64,000 bases of DNA, from the NCBI RefSeq assembly GCF_012790675.1, contig NZ_CP046391.1:329579-393578 (forward strand), in the 5' to 3' direction. The number at the start of each line of letters is the position of its first letter. Position 1 is the first letter of the stretch. A program made the position numbers and the translations under genes. Below, in pieces: positions 39,026 through 49,108 of the stretch. This stretch comes from Anaplasma platys (lineage in GTDB: Bacteria > Pseudomonadota > Alphaproteobacteria > Rickettsiales > Anaplasmataceae). The notes below the pieces were generated by a model that was not told the origin of the DNA, did not search any database, and saw nothing but the letters and a program-made list of their open reading frames with translations.

Positions 39026-39829
39026 TCGCTAATTTTGCTGCAATAGTGGTAATGCAGGAGCGGGTTTTTGACTATAAAACTTTCGTCAACAAATTTGCGG
39101 GGATAGTAGAGGGTTTTCTTATGATGCCCAAAAAAAGTTCTGCTATTTTGCCTAAAGCTCTGTATCATGTTCGGCCAAGGGTAAAGGTTGTAATATGACA
39201 GCGTGGCCCAGCCTAGTAAGTCCTTTAACGAGATTACTATCTGCAGCGGGTTTTGAGCATCCCTTAAGGGGGTTGAAGTCGGTAAACGCTGATGCATTGC
39301 TGTCGCGTGTTTTGTGCTTCTCTGTTAGGCGCGACAAATGCTTTCTCCACTGACGAATACGGTTCGCGTAGAGTATTTGGTTATGGATGTTGGCAACAGG
39401 TGTTGAAGGAGTGATTAGGTAGTAGCGTTCAAAAGCCGCAACAGCTGCACAACTTAATGTGGTGCGGTTGGTTGTATATTGGACGCAGAAAAGAAGCGCA
39501 ATGAGTATTTTTGTATTGTGAAGCCTAAGTAAAGAGATTTTGTACGACATATGCTGCTGCCTTGTGGAAGCATATGTATTCTTCTGATGACAAAAAGCCA
39601 AATGGTATGGGTTTCAATGCATTGTGTACTGGCGAGACGATAGTAGTTGGCAAGTGCTCCGAGTTTTTTATGTTGCATTTATTGTTGGGTAGGATAGGTG
39701 TTATTTTAGTTCAAGTATGCTGAAGTACGCTAGGTTGGGTGTTCAGAGCCGAATACAGAATTTTTTTACCGGACACATTTACAATGTAACCTTTGTTCTG
39801 TCTAATTACTGTGGGGTTTGGTACTAAAT
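39026..39829. other. gene-poor stretch
   Basis: About 800 bases between pccA and the histidine-rich hypothetical gene. Minus-strand frames at 39152-39601 and 39454-39678 lack ribosome binding sites and family features. Nothing else recognised. Confidence 0.5.
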
Positions 39830-41290
39830 ATGCCTAAAGAGGCTATGGATCTTCCAGATAATAACGCTAACAACAGCGAAAGCTCTGATTTCAGAGCGCA
39901 CGCCAAGGTAAGGTTGGAAGATCTTCAGGCCGAAGAGTTCATAAAAGAGCTTGCTAGGGAATTTGCGGAGTTTAATGCGCAAAACGCCCCGCAGCCGAAT
40001 CTCGATGAAGGCTCGTATGAGCTAACAGAGGGCAAAGAAGCAGTACGGGTCAAAGATTTGGTGCAGCAAGATGAGCTGTTTGTGTCAAAAGACGGCACGG
40101 AGCTGCGTAAATCGTTTCTCAGACGCATGTTGCAATTTTTTGTCGAATACTACGAAAAGCTCATTGCTCCAGGAAAAGCTGAGGGGAGCTACAGAAGCTA
40201 CACTTCTAGAGAGCTGCGTAAGAAGAAGTTGCTCCTAGAAGCTATGATCGATATTTTGAAGAAGCTGCTTTTGGGTTCGAAAACACGTAGCTTGCTGGAT
40301 CTTATCGACGGACAAATAATGGAGCTGAGAAAGGCTTTGGAGAATGAGCAAGATCCCGAAATGCGTAAAGTGCTGCAAGATAGGATAAACCTCCTAATGC
40401 AGCTAAGAACTCAGCTGATGAATGCCAGGTCTGTTGGCGGGCTAGAGCAATTTTTTATGTTATTACTTGGTAGTAGACTGGCCGCAGTTTCTTATACATC
40501 CCCAGGGGAGGCGTTGGGGAGCAGCATCAACTTTTCCGTGTCAATGGGGCGTATGTTTAACATTGGCAATGTCAATTTTGGTGGTATGGCAAAGGAGATG
40601 GGTGGCATCAGTGCCGATATAGTGCCCGCTCCCATGTATCAACTAACATCGCAGATTTCTCTTTCACTAATAACAGCGCAAACAGCGGTAAGTTCTGCAT
40701 TGTGGGCAGCCAAGCTACAAGGAGTGGCGCTACCGGAGTATATGGCGTTCCATTCTGCTCCAAACAGGATGGATGATTATGTTTCCAATGCCCTTTTAAG
40801 CGTGTTCAACAGGATAGTGAGGGCTATAGTAAGTGAGGTAGCCAATGTTTTTTATGCTGTATACAAGAATACAGCATCCTTTGTTGCGGGGGCTGATATA
40901 CAACAGGGGCGGGGGTTAGCTGCTCGCAACTTACATGCACATAAAAATGCCCATGAGCGTGCTCCTGCCCATGATGTCGCAGCCGATCATCAGCAACATC
41001 ACAATGCTGTACAGCAAGACTTTCACCAACAGTTACATATCCGTTTGGAGCACAATAGGGTACGAGAAGAAAGGTCAGAGCGCTCTACAGAGGCAGACAC
41101 ATTTTTTGGAGTGCGGGCCGGTATTATGACTTGCGACGCGACTCGACTTACTTATACATACAACGGCACCTGTATAGAACAAGCGATAAGAATGCAGCGG
41201 CAATCTCCTGACACTGCGATGGAACGGGCATCAGTGACTACCGTGGTACAAAGCCAAGTAGTTAGTGAGCAGCTTAGCAGTGGTAGGTAG
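39830..41290 (+). CDS. unrecognised protein with helical N-part and histidine-rich segment
   Basis: 486 residues from the ATG at 39830. I do not recognise the family. The N-terminal ~220 residues are charged and strongly helical, with possible coiled coil around 165-200 (Leu/Glu/Lys/Arg-rich). Residues ~225-350 are less charged, with weak hydrophobic segments around V-A-N-V-F-Y-A-V-Y. A histidine-rich stretch follows at ~365-415 (A-H-K-N-A-H-E-R-A-P-A-H, H-Q-Q-H-H, F-H-Q-Q-L-H). There is no signal peptide. Flanked by empty DNA and read alone. It could be a secreted factor in a genus with a type IV secretion system, but the C-terminus shows no clear basic export signal. Confidence 0.75.
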   Translation: MPKEAMDLPDNNANNSESSDFRAHAKVRLEDLQAEEFIKELAREFAEFNAQNAPQPNLDEGSYELTEGKEAVRVKDLVQQDELFVSKDGTELRKSFLRRMLQFFVEYYEKLIAPGKAEGSYRSYTSRELRKKKLLLEAMIDILKKLLLGSKTRSLLDLIDGQIMELRKALENEQDPEMRKVLQDRINLLMQLRTQLMNARSVGGLEQFFMLLLGSRLAAVSYTSPGEALGSSINFSVSMGRMFNIGNVNFGGMAKEMGGISADIVPAPMYQLTSQISLSLITAQTAVSSALWAAKLQGVALPEYMAFHSAPNRMDDYVSNALLSVFNRIVRAIVSEVANVFYAVYKNTASFVAGADIQQGRGLAARNLHAHKNAHERAPAHDVAADHQQHHNAVQQDFHQQLHIRLEHNRVREERSERSTEADTFFGVRAGIMTCDATRLTYTYNGTCIEQAIRMQRQSPDTAMERASVTTVVQSQVVSEQLSSGR

Positions 41291-42057
41291 ATTGCCAAGC
41301 CAACATCGTGGCGAGATTTTAGTGTGCCGAAAGACGTTGGTGAAAAGAGCATGGCGTTTCCTCATCGTTGTCGCGAGCCAGCGTATAATCCTTTCCTATC
41401 CGGAATCGGCAGCAGCTTGAGTTAGTAGTAGAAGGCCTGAGGGGCCGTGAAAAGCACATTTATATTCGAAGAAATGTCCTCCAGCAGCATTCAGCTTAGG
41501 TGGTTTTTTTGTGTGATGGTAACGTGCTGCAGCTGGTGATACAAAAGGAAAGCATAGCTCCGTGCATTGGTAAGAAGGGCGGCATTTTTATTTTAAGTAG
41601 TGTGGCGCAGCATTTAAATCTGACTGCTGGGACGTGCCAGCTTTGCACTGTGTGGACTCCTGATGCTTGTGGCTTAGGGGTAAACAAGGGGCTCAAGCTT
41701 GCTTTGTAGGAATTCACATAGTTACAGTCTGCGGCAAAGGCAAACTTTATAGCGACGTAGTGGTGGTGTAATTTGACTTTTAGTGTCTCATGCGCTTTCT
41801 TAGGTTATTTATTGTCAACAATCTTGCAGCTATTTTCTAGCGCAAAACGCAAACTTAATACTTCTTGTTGTGTGCTTTGGCGTGCGCAACACATTTGTGT
41901 GAGCTGTGACTGGGTTTTGTTGAGTGGTGCGTTTCCTTGGGCATACGTGGGGATCGTAGCGCGAAAGCTTCTGGATACCCGCTGGTACGAGAAGTTATAG
42001 GTTGTTGACAGATATTTTAATTTTCACTACGCTTCTCTCAGTTTATCACTGGTAGCT
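41291..42057. other. gene-poor stretch
   Basis: About 770 bases before lipA. A 69-codon frame at 41500-41709 with GTG start has protein-like composition, but no recognised family and no clear ribosome binding site. A frame at 41773-42000 looks non-coding. No RNA gene recognised. Confidence 0.45.
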
Positions 42058-42966
42058 ATGAACAATAAGCCCGATTGGCTAAGGGTGAGAATGCCAGGCG
42101 GTCAGGTGTTTGATGAAGTCAAAGGGCTAGTCAAGCGTCACGAGCTCAATACTGTGTGCGAGGAGGCCGCGTGTCCTAATATAGGTGAGTGCTGGAACAA
42201 GCGGCATGCCACGATAATGGTTATGGGGGCCGTGTGTACCAGGGCCTGTGCGTTCTGCAATGTTAAGCTTGGAGTACCTAAAGCGCTTGATCTTGGTGAG
42301 CCTGAAAGGGTGGGGGCTGCGGTCGGTAAATTGGGCTTGAAGCACGTGGTGATCACTTCGGTGGATAGGGATGATCTTCCTGATGGAGGGGCGAGCCACT
42401 TTGCGAAGTGCGTACGTGAGATAAGGAAGCGTGATCCTGCAGTTACAATAGAGATACTTACCCCGGATTTTCAGGGTAAGCCAGGGGCAGTAGACATTAT
42501 AGCCTCGGCGTGTCCCGATGTGTATAACCATAATCTGGAGACGGTGCCTAGGTTGTATGCTAAGGTAAGGCCCAGGGCCAAGTACTTTAACTCGCTCCAT
42601 TTACTCAGGCAAGTTAAAGATAAGACGCCGGGTGTATTCACTAAGTCGGGTCTCATGGTGGGTCTGGGAGAGCAGAAGGAGGAGGTCTATCAAGTGATGG
42701 ATGACCTCAGGTGTGCGGGTGTGGACTTTATAGTTGTTGGGCAATATCTGCAGCCCACAAAGGATAACATAGACGTGCACCGTTATGTTACTCCCGAGGA
42801 GTTTGAGCAATACAAGCGTATGGCGTATGCTAAGGGGTTTACCATGGTGGCAGCAAGCCCGCTTGCTAGGTCATCTTATCATGCTGAAGATGACTTTTTG
42901 AAGCTCAAGGCTATGAGAGCAGCGCAGCATGTAAGTCATGCTCAGGCTGTCAATGCCGGCGTGTAG
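42058..42966 (+). CDS. lipA: lipoyl synthase
   Basis: 302 residues. Radical SAM enzyme inserting two sulfurs into the octanoyl chain of lipoyl domains (pyruvate and 2-oxoglutarate dehydrogenases). The auxiliary cluster cysteines are in [13 protein letters not shown], the radical SAM cluster in [10 protein letters not shown], and the terminal R-S-S-Y-H-A-E-D motif provides the last ligand. Complete. The stop is 10 bases before a tRNA-Arg, so the two are probably read together. Confidence 0.98.
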   Translation: MNNKPDWLRVRMPGGQVFDEVKGLVKRHELNTVCEEAACPNIGECWNKRHATIMVMGAVCTRACAFCNVKLGVPKALDLGEPERVGAAVGKLGLKHVVITSVDRDDLPDGGASHFAKCVREIRKRDPAVTIEILTPDFQGKPGAVDIIASACPDVYNHNLETVPRLYAKVRPRAKYFNSLHLLRQVKDKTPGVFTKSGLMVGLGEQKEEVYQVMDDLRCAGVDFIVVGQYLQPTKDNIDVHRYVTPEEFEQYKRMAYAKGFTMVAASPLARSSYHAEDDFLKLKAMRAAQHVSHAQAVNAGV

Positions 42967-42976
42967 AGAAGTTTGT

Positions 42977-43049
42977 GCACTCATAGCTCAGTGGATAGAG
43001 CGCTACCCTCCGGAGGTAGAGGTCGCAGGTTCGAATCCTGCTGAGTGCG
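42977..43049 (+). tRNA. tRNA-Arg (CCG)
   Basis: Acceptor GCACTCA (42977-42983) pairs with TGAGTGC (43042-43048), discriminator G. The anticodon stem CTACC/GGTAG encloses loop CTCCGGA with anticodon CCG. The T arm has GCAGG-TTCGAAT-CCTGC. No encoded CCA. Ten bases after lipA. Confidence 0.95.
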
Positions 43050-44078
43050 TTCTCTTGTGGTGGCGTTAGGCATTTAGGTTTTTTATATCGTAAGATGCGG
43101 AGATAGAGACGACACGCATTGGTCTATGCATTCTTCGCTATTTGGTAATGTGCAGGCAGTTCCGTGAGTTTGTGGCGTACATGTAGGTTTTGTTGTCACA
43201 GAGCAGATGCATGTTACCGGTTTGCCACACAAGGCATCATAAATCATAGCGGAGCAAGGATGTGACTGTTGGTGGTTATAAAATTTCTCAAGGTCATCCG
43301 GATGCTAAGCAGTGCGTGCTGGGGTCTTCGCTGAAGGATGGATTCACGTGGAATAAAGCTTGCAAGTGTCATTGTGGTATGGCTGATAGTTACCGGTAGG
43401 TGGTTGCGCTTTCTGTTGATGCTTGTTTCTCTAGATGCCGGGAAGGTTGCTCTTAGCAATTGGATGTGGATTTAATCTAATAATAGCTTGCGGACAGCAC
43501 GGAACTATAGTTGTCTGAGCGATTGTGCTGTACTGCATGGTCCTGGTCTTGTGTCAACGCTTATGACTAGTGAATTACCTATGAAAGGCTTTAACCTATT
43601 CAACCGTGTCAAAAGCACTATAATGTTTACTTATTTCGTCGGATTCAGTGCAGCAACTATGGTCGAAGTATGGGGAAAGATTACCCATATGCATCGCACC
43701 TTTTCGCGTTGAACCATTTTTTGGCACATTACCAGGAAAGTTGTTGTTCCAGAGACAAGGGCCCTTTTTGCGGCGCCAACGTGTTAACGTGCATCTTTCG
43801 AGTTTCTTGTATGTGGGTAGGTTCTTTCTGCGTTTTTCTTGTAGTCCATACATTATAGCCTGGGATCTATGTGCGATGAAGTAGTGAAGTGTTTTGGTTT
43901 GGGGCAAAATCATGAATGACAGCGTAAACTGTTCCGGTTCTAGGGTGTGTTATTTTCCTGGAACATTGTTCTGTTTTGTGTTCTGGCTTCAGCAGTGAGA
44001 GGCATGAGCTGAGTGCTATGGTTGTGTTCCGTAAATTTGTGAAGTTGCTGGGAAGATTGAGATGACTTTGCGTAGGAG
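43050..44078. other. gene-poor stretch
   Basis: About 1.03 kb between tRNA-Arg and the end of pstA. Apart from the 45-codon frame at 43262-43399 described separately, no frame looks coding and no RNA gene was recognised. Confidence 0.45.
43262..43399 (+). CDS. possible small cysteine-containing protein, 45 residues
   Basis: A GTG at 43262 with GGAG (43251-43254) seven bases upstream opens a 45-codon frame ending TAG at 43397-43399. The product has four cysteines, three clustered as C-K-C-H-C near the C-terminus, which could bind a metal. No family recognised. Could be a real small gene or chance; the opposite strand also has an open frame here. Confidence 0.25.
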   Translation: MTVGGYKISQGHPDAKQCVLGSSLKDGFTWNKACKCHCGMADSYR

Positions 44079-45326
44079 CTAGAAGGAAAAGTTGTCGAGC
44101 CGCTTCTTAATAAGGTGAGCTATTATGTTGAGCACAAAAAGTATGAGAAGTAACGCTAGGATTGCTATTGCAGATATTTTAGTAAACTCTGCACTTGAGT
44201 TGTTAGCCCATATGTAAATCTGGACAGGAAGAACACTGGCGGGATCCATAAAGGTTTTCGGAAGATCGATAACAAATGCGACCATTCCCACCATTATTAG
44301 GGGCGATGATTCACCAATAATCCGTGCAATGCTCACCATGATGCCTTGGATCAAAGATGGTAGAGCTATTGGTAATGAGTGGTGCATAATAGTCTGCATC
44401 TGTGTTGCACCTAGCGAAAATGCAGCATGTTTTACCGAGGCAGGAACGGCTGCCAGTGCCTGACGGGTTGTTATAATGAGGTATGGCAGCATCATTATCG
44501 ACAGCGTCATTCCTCCGGCAAGAGAAGAAGACCGGGGTACTCCGAAGATGTTGAGATATACTACCAGTCCTAAGACTCCAAATATTATCGAGGGAACCGA
44601 GGATAGATTGTTTATGCTAATCTCCACTATTGACGCTATTTTGCTGCTTTTCAGAAGTTCTTGCATATAAATGCCGGTCATTACACCAATGGGGATGGCT
44701 ATAGCCAAACATACTGCTATAGTCAAAAGTGATCCTATAAGTGAACCAAGTATTCCAGCATTTTCTGGCACTTTGGAGTGAGAGTGAGAAAACAGGGCGC
44801 TATTGAAGAAAGACTTCTTCAAACGGTTTTGTTTGCGTAGAGTTTCCAATACAGTTCCGTACAATAGATCTTTGTTTGTGCTGTTCAAAAAGTCCGTTGA
44901 AATGTTGAGCCATAGCTCCGCAGATGGTGCCCTATTTCCTCTTTGCACATAGGATGCCAAATCATAATGTGCCGTCTCGCTCACTACACTGTATACCAGA
45001 CGCTTGGTCGCTGGGTTACTCAAGTCTATGTGATTTTCCAAGACCTTATGCAGTGCGTTATTTATGCTCCTGATGCAGTCTTCTCTTATATGTTCGACGT
45101 CTGCTCTTATGCTTCCAATGTCTTCAAAGTGTAGGAGTACTTTTGCCACGGTGAGGGCTTTATACCCATTGTTCACGATGCTACACAGTACCAACAGTAG
45201 CATACCAACTGAGACACCCAGTGCTGATAGGGAGACCAGGGATAAAAAACGATCTTTTTTGCTTCTGAGGAACACACGTACACTCTTTCTGTGCTGCTTA
45301 AGCAACCTAGATAAGTCCTTTCCCAT
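44079..45326 (-). CDS. pstA: phosphate ABC transporter permease PstA
   Basis: 415 residues from the ATG at 45326; a TTG at 45347 is possible, and neither has a clear ribosome binding site. One N-terminal membrane segment, then a ~130-residue soluble loop (~60-190), then five or so segments of the permease core. The EAA-like loop A-F-S-L-G-A-T-Q-M-Q-T-I near residue 320 and G-E-S-S-P-L-I-M are typical of PstA. It would import phosphate with PstC, PstB and PstS, none of which are in the window. It is divergent from sodB. Confidence 0.92.
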   Translation of the reverse strand: MGKDLSRLLKQHRKSVRVFLRSKKDRFLSLVSLSALGVSVGMLLLVLCSIVNNGYKALTVAKVLLHFEDIGSIRADVEHIREDCIRSINNALHKVLENHIDLSNPATKRLVYSVVSETAHYDLASYVQRGNRAPSAELWLNISTDFLNSTNKDLLYGTVLETLRKQNRLKKSFFNSALFSHSHSKVPENAGILGSLIGSLLTIAVCLAIAIPIGVMTGIYMQELLKSSKIASIVEISINNLSSVPSIIFGVLGLVVYLNIFGVPRSSSLAGGMTLSIMMLPYLIITTRQALAAVPASVKHAAFSLGATQMQTIMHHSLPIALPSLIQGIMVSIARIIGESSPLIMVGMVAFVIDLPKTFMDPASVLPVQIYIWANNSSAEFTKISAIAILALLLILFVLNIIAHLIKKRLDNFSF

Positions 45327-45693
45327 AATGTTACGAAAAAAACACAACGAACAGTATTGCAGACCCTTCCATACCGACGGCGGCAGAAACGCGAACTACA
45401 TGCTACATTTTTTGCAGGGTGTTAGGAAGAAATTTGTGCAATTGTGCACAGAAAATGGAGAGAAATCAAGTCGTTGGTCCAATATTGCATACGGCTTTTC
45501 AAGCATCGATTGCATTGGTGTTCATGTGAATATATTTTTTGACCAATAGGTGTAAGGTTACTACTGCGTGTAGTGTGGCGGGGTTGTGTGATCAGTATGC
45601 CCCAGTAAAAATAGGTTAACTTTTTAGGCCTAGTTATTGAACTGGGACATTTAAATTGGTATAGACTAGAGTTTGCATTATGAGAGAGTAGAC
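45327..45693. other. divergent intergenic region pstA/sodB
   Basis: About 370 bases. It holds the sodB promoter candidate (45637-45665) near its right end. No other gene is recognised. Confidence 0.5.
45637..45665 (+). promoter_or_regulatory. candidate promoter of the sodB-virB operon
   Basis: TTGAAC (45637-45642), a 17-base spacer and TATAGA (45660-45665), 28 bases before the sodB ATG. This is the best sigma-70-like match I found in the window. In Ehrlichia the sodB-virB genes are transcribed together and controlled by the regulator EcxR; I cannot identify its site here. Confidence 0.5.
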
Positions 45694-46314
45694 ATGTTTG
45701 AATTATCTCGTCTTCCATATGACGGATTGGAACCACATATTTCGGCTCGTTTGTTGGACCGTCACTACAACGGGCATCATAAGACTTACGTAGATGTGCT
45801 AAATAAGTTGGTTGCAGGGACGGAGTTTGAGGGTCTCAGCAATGATAGTCTTCCGGATATAGTGGTCAAGTCTCACAGCACAGGAAATGCTGGCAAAGCC
45901 ATATTCAACAATGCCGCCCAGATATGGAACCACGATTTTTACTGGAAGTCTATGAAGTGTGGTGGTGGGGGCAATCCGCCAAAGAAGTTACTTGGGATTA
46001 TAGAAAGTAGCTTTGGGGGAGTAGAGGAGTTTAAGAGCGCGTTTTCTGCAACGGGGCTTGGTCAATTTGGTAGTGGATGGGCTTGGCTTGTTTACGATCT
46101 AGAGGATAAGAAATTAAAAGTAGTCAGCACCGCGAACGCCGATTCTCCATTGCTTACGGCAGGTCAGCGGGCGTTGGCTGTGGTTGATGTTTGGGAGCAC
46201 GCGTACTATTTGGATTACCTTAATGTAAGAAAGAGGTATATAGATGTCTTTCTTGAATACCTGCTGAACTGGGATTTTGTTCTTCAAGGATTAGAAGATG
46301 AAGGTGTTTTGTAG
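45694..46314 (+). CDS. sodB: superoxide dismutase (Fe type)
   Basis: 206 residues from the ATG at 45694 with GAGAG upstream; the frame is open to 45673. It removes superoxide in the cytoplasm. Metal ligands: His in L-L-D-R-H-Y, His in I-W-N-H-D-F-Y-W, and Asp and His in V-V-D-V-W-E-H-A-Y-Y-L-D-Y. The H-Y-N-G-H-H-K-T-Y-V motif is typical of Fe-SOD. It heads the virB3-virB4-virB6 cluster, an arrangement conserved in the Anaplasmataceae. Confidence 0.97.
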   Translation: MFELSRLPYDGLEPHISARLLDRHYNGHHKTYVDVLNKLVAGTEFEGLSNDSLPDIVVKSHSTGNAGKAIFNNAAQIWNHDFYWKSMKCGGGGNPPKKLLGIIESSFGGVEEFKSAFSATGLGQFGSGWAWLVYDLEDKKLKVVSTANADSPLLTAGQRALAVVDVWEHAYYLDYLNVRKRYIDVFLEYLLNWDFVLQGLEDEGVL

Positions 46315-46408
46315 TCAGGTCTATATTTTTTAGCGAATTAAAAGTTTGATAACCTTTTGTTGTTAGATTCTCTCGCATATTGCATGTGCCTGTATTGAGT
46401 CAGTAATC

Positions 46409-46702
46409 ATGTCTGGTAGCGTAAAAGCAGATCAGTTGTTCAAAGGTCTTACGCGTCCCACGATGCTTTTTGGGGTGAGCTACACTTTTGCCATAATGAA
46501 TTTCATGGTTTCGGTCATGATTTTCATGTACAGCAATGACTTCAGGGTTCTCTTTATTCTTGCTCCCGCTATTCATGGGATAGGTTTCGCAGCTTCGTCC
46601 AAGGACCCGTTATTCCTGGATTTATTTGTGATAAAAATGCAGAAATGCAATAGGTGCCTAAATCGCTTTTACCATAATGCTAATTCATATTACGTGATGT
46701 AG
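46409..46702 (+). CDS. virB3: type IV secretion protein VirB3
   Basis: 97 residues with two central membrane segments (~27-62), as expected of VirB3: L-T-R-P-T-M-L-F-G-V-S-Y and the D-P-L-F motif (S-K-D-P-L-F-L-D). It is an inner-membrane component that works with the ATPase VirB4. The virB4 ATG follows directly after its TAG. Confidence 0.93.
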   Translation: MSGSVKADQLFKGLTRPTMLFGVSYTFAIMNFMVSVMIFMYSNDFRVLFILAPAIHGIGFAASSKDPLFLDLFVIKMQKCNRCLNRFYHNANSYYVM

Positions 46703-49108
46703 ATGCTGAAACTAGGGGACGCTGCCACGACAAAGAAGCGTAAGATTGTTGATCGGGAGTGCCATGAGTCGCACTTCCTCCCCTATAAAGGACACTGGAA
46801 CAGCACAACCCTCATCACTAAGGACGGCGCCCTCCTCAAGGTAATCAAACTCTCAGGCTTTGCGTTTGAGACTGCTGATGATGAGGATTTGACCATTCAG
46901 AACTCTATAAGGAATCAGACTCTTAGGAGTATGTCTTCGTCGAGCTTTGGTCTATATTTTCATATAATAAGACGCAGAAGGAATGCCTTCACCGAGGGCT
47001 TTGCTAGCAAGCAGTTTTCAAATCCTTTTGCTAACGCAGTAAATATGCAATGGCGCGAGCGCCATATGACCAAGCAGTCGTTTGTCAACGAGCTGTACAT
47101 TACTATAGTCAGAGAGGGCAGTAAGAAAAGTACTGAGCTGTTCGTGAACATCCTGAAAAAGATAAATAAAAAAGCAGCCACTGAAGGGTGGAAGAATGAT
47201 ATGAGGGCTGCTTATGAGGATCTAGAAGAGGTTACGAACAGGGTCGTAACCAGTTTGCGTAATTATGCGCCTCGAGAGCTTGGGATTCGGCAAACGCCTA
47301 CTGGGAACTTTTCAGAGATAATGGAATTTCTGTTGCAGATAGTAAACTGCGGCACTGTGCATAATGTTGCCGTTACTCTTGGCGACATATCAGAGCATCT
47401 TCCAATGCATCGGCTTTACTTCGGGAACAAGGTTGTGCAGGTTGTGGGGCATGACGAATCGAAATATGCTGGGTTGATAAGCCTTAAGGAGTATGGGCAG
47501 ACCACTTCAGCGGGGATGCTGGATGCGTTTTTGCAGCTACCATATGAGTTTATAATAACGCAGTCGTTTAAGTTTACCAACAGGCAGGCTGCGATCACCA
47601 AGATGCAGATCCAGCAAAACAGAATGATACAGTCTTCCGATAAAGCTGTATCACAAATTTATGAGATATCTAAGGCGTTGGATGATGCTACCAGTGGCAA
47701 GATAGCGTTTGGTTTGCATCACTTAACGGTTGTGTGCATTGAAAAGACTCCTAAGAATCTGGAGAATGCACTTTCGTTGGTTGAAGCGGAATTGGCTAAC
47801 TGCGGAGTCTACCCAGTTAGGGAAAAGGTCAATTTAGAGCCAGCGTTTTGGGCGCAGTTGCCGGGAAATTTCTCCTACGTTGTGCGTAAAGCGGTAATCA
47901 GCACCCTTAATATGGCTGGATTTGCGTCGCAGCATAACTATCCTAGCGGTAAAAAATTCGGCAATCATTGGGGAGAGGCGGTAACAGTATTTGATACCAC
48001 GTCCGGGACGCCGTTCTTCTTTAGTTTTCATATTCGTGATGTTGGGCACACTGCGATTATCGGACCTACGGGTGCGGGAAAAACTGTTTTAATGAACTTT
48101 TTGTGTGTTCAGGCAATGAAGTTCTCGCCTCGCATGTTCTTTTTTGACAAAGATAACGGTGCGGAGATATTTATCAGGGCGCTAAATGGGGTCTACTCGG
48201 TGATAGAACCTAGGGGTGCTACTGGGCTAAATCCGCTGCACCTTGATGATACTCCTGACAATCGCACGTTTCTCATGGAGTGGATCAAGGTTTTGGCTAC
48301 TACTCTTTCCAGTAAGCTAACTGCTGATGACATTTTGCGTATTGACGACGCGATAGAGGGAAATTTCAAGCTTAAGAGAGAAGATAGGATGTTGCGGAAC
48401 CTGGTGCCCTTTTTGGGCATAGGTGGAGAGGATACGCTGGCTAGCCGCATGATGATGTGGCACTCTGAGGGGTCTCATGCTTCGCTCTTTGACAATGAAG
48501 AGGACGTATTGGATTTCACAAAATCCAGGGTGTTCGGGTTTGAAATGGGGGCTTTGCTAAAAGATCCGGTGGCTCTTGCCCCAACACTGCTCTATTTGTT
48601 TCACAAGATAAGTATTTCTCTTGACGGCACGCCGTCAATAATCGTATTAGACGAGGCCTGGGCGTTGATAGATAATCCAGTTTTTGCTCCCAGGATTAAG
48701 GATTGGCTGAAGGTTTTGAGGAAGCTAAACACTTTCGTTATTTTTGCGACGCAAAGCGTTGAGGATGCGAGTAAGAGCCAGATTAGTGATACGTTGGTTC
48801 AGCAAACGGCGACGCAGATTTTCTTGCCAAACTTAAAGGCTACTAGTGCGTACAGGGATGTGTTCATGCTTACAGAGCGTGAGTATTCTCTTATCAAGTA
48901 TACGGATCCCGGAACCAGGTTCTTTTTGGTTAAGCAGGGTATTAGCGCTGTAGTAGCGCGAATAGACCTAAGAGGGTTAGATGATACCATTAATGTTCTT
49001 TCTGGAAGGGCAGAGACGGTTGTCATCCTTCGGGAAATTATTGAAGAGGTAGGCCATGACCCCAATAAGTGGTTGCCTATTTTCCATCAAAGGATAAAAA
49101 ATGCATAG
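46703..49108 (+). CDS. virB4: type IV secretion ATPase VirB4
   Basis: 801 residues, the usual size. It powers assembly and substrate transfer at the inner membrane. Walker A is G-P-T-G-A-G-K-T-V-L (~453-460), Walker B S-I-I-V-L-D-E-A-W-A-L (~645-655), followed by F-A-T-Q-S-V-E-D and Q-Q-T-A-T-Q. The N-terminal half is the CagE/TrbE/VirB4 domain. Its stop overlaps the virB6-1 start by eight bases. Confidence 0.97.
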   Translation: MLKLGDAATTKKRKIVDRECHESHFLPYKGHWNSTTLITKDGALLKVIKLSGFAFETADDEDLTIQNSIRNQTLRSMSSSSFGLYFHIIRRRRNAFTEGFASKQFSNPFANAVNMQWRERHMTKQSFVNELYITIVREGSKKSTELFVNILKKINKKAATEGWKNDMRAAYEDLEEVTNRVVTSLRNYAPRELGIRQTPTGNFSEIMEFLLQIVNCGTVHNVAVTLGDISEHLPMHRLYFGNKVVQVVGHDESKYAGLISLKEYGQTTSAGMLDAFLQLPYEFIITQSFKFTNRQAAITKMQIQQNRMIQSSDKAVSQIYEISKALDDATSGKIAFGLHHLTVVCIEKTPKNLENALSLVEAELANCGVYPVREKVNLEPAFWAQLPGNFSYVVRKAVISTLNMAGFASQHNYPSGKKFGNHWGEAVTVFDTTSGTPFFFSFHIRDVGHTAIIGPTGAGKTVLMNFLCVQAMKFSPRMFFFDKDNGAEIFIRALNGVYSVIEPRGATGLNPLHLDDTPDNRTFLMEWIKVLATTLSSKLTADDILRIDDAIEGNFKLKREDRMLRNLVPFLGIGGEDTLASRMMMWHSEGSHASLFDNEEDVLDFTKSRVFGFEMGALLKDPVALAPTLLYLFHKISISLDGTPSIIVLDEAWALIDNPVFAPRIKDWLKVLRKLNTFVIFATQSVEDASKSQISDTLVQQTATQIFLPNLKATSAYRDVFMLTEREYSLIKYTDPGTRFFLVKQGISAVVARIDLRGLDDTINVLSGRAETVVILREIIEEVGHDPNKWLPIFHQRIKNA

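Noticed and set aside
43280-43320. AGGTCATCCGGATGCTAAGC resembling the 4.5S RNA core
   Set aside because: It lacks the conserved GGAAGGAAGCAG pattern and flanking pairing, so I do not call a signal recognition particle RNA.
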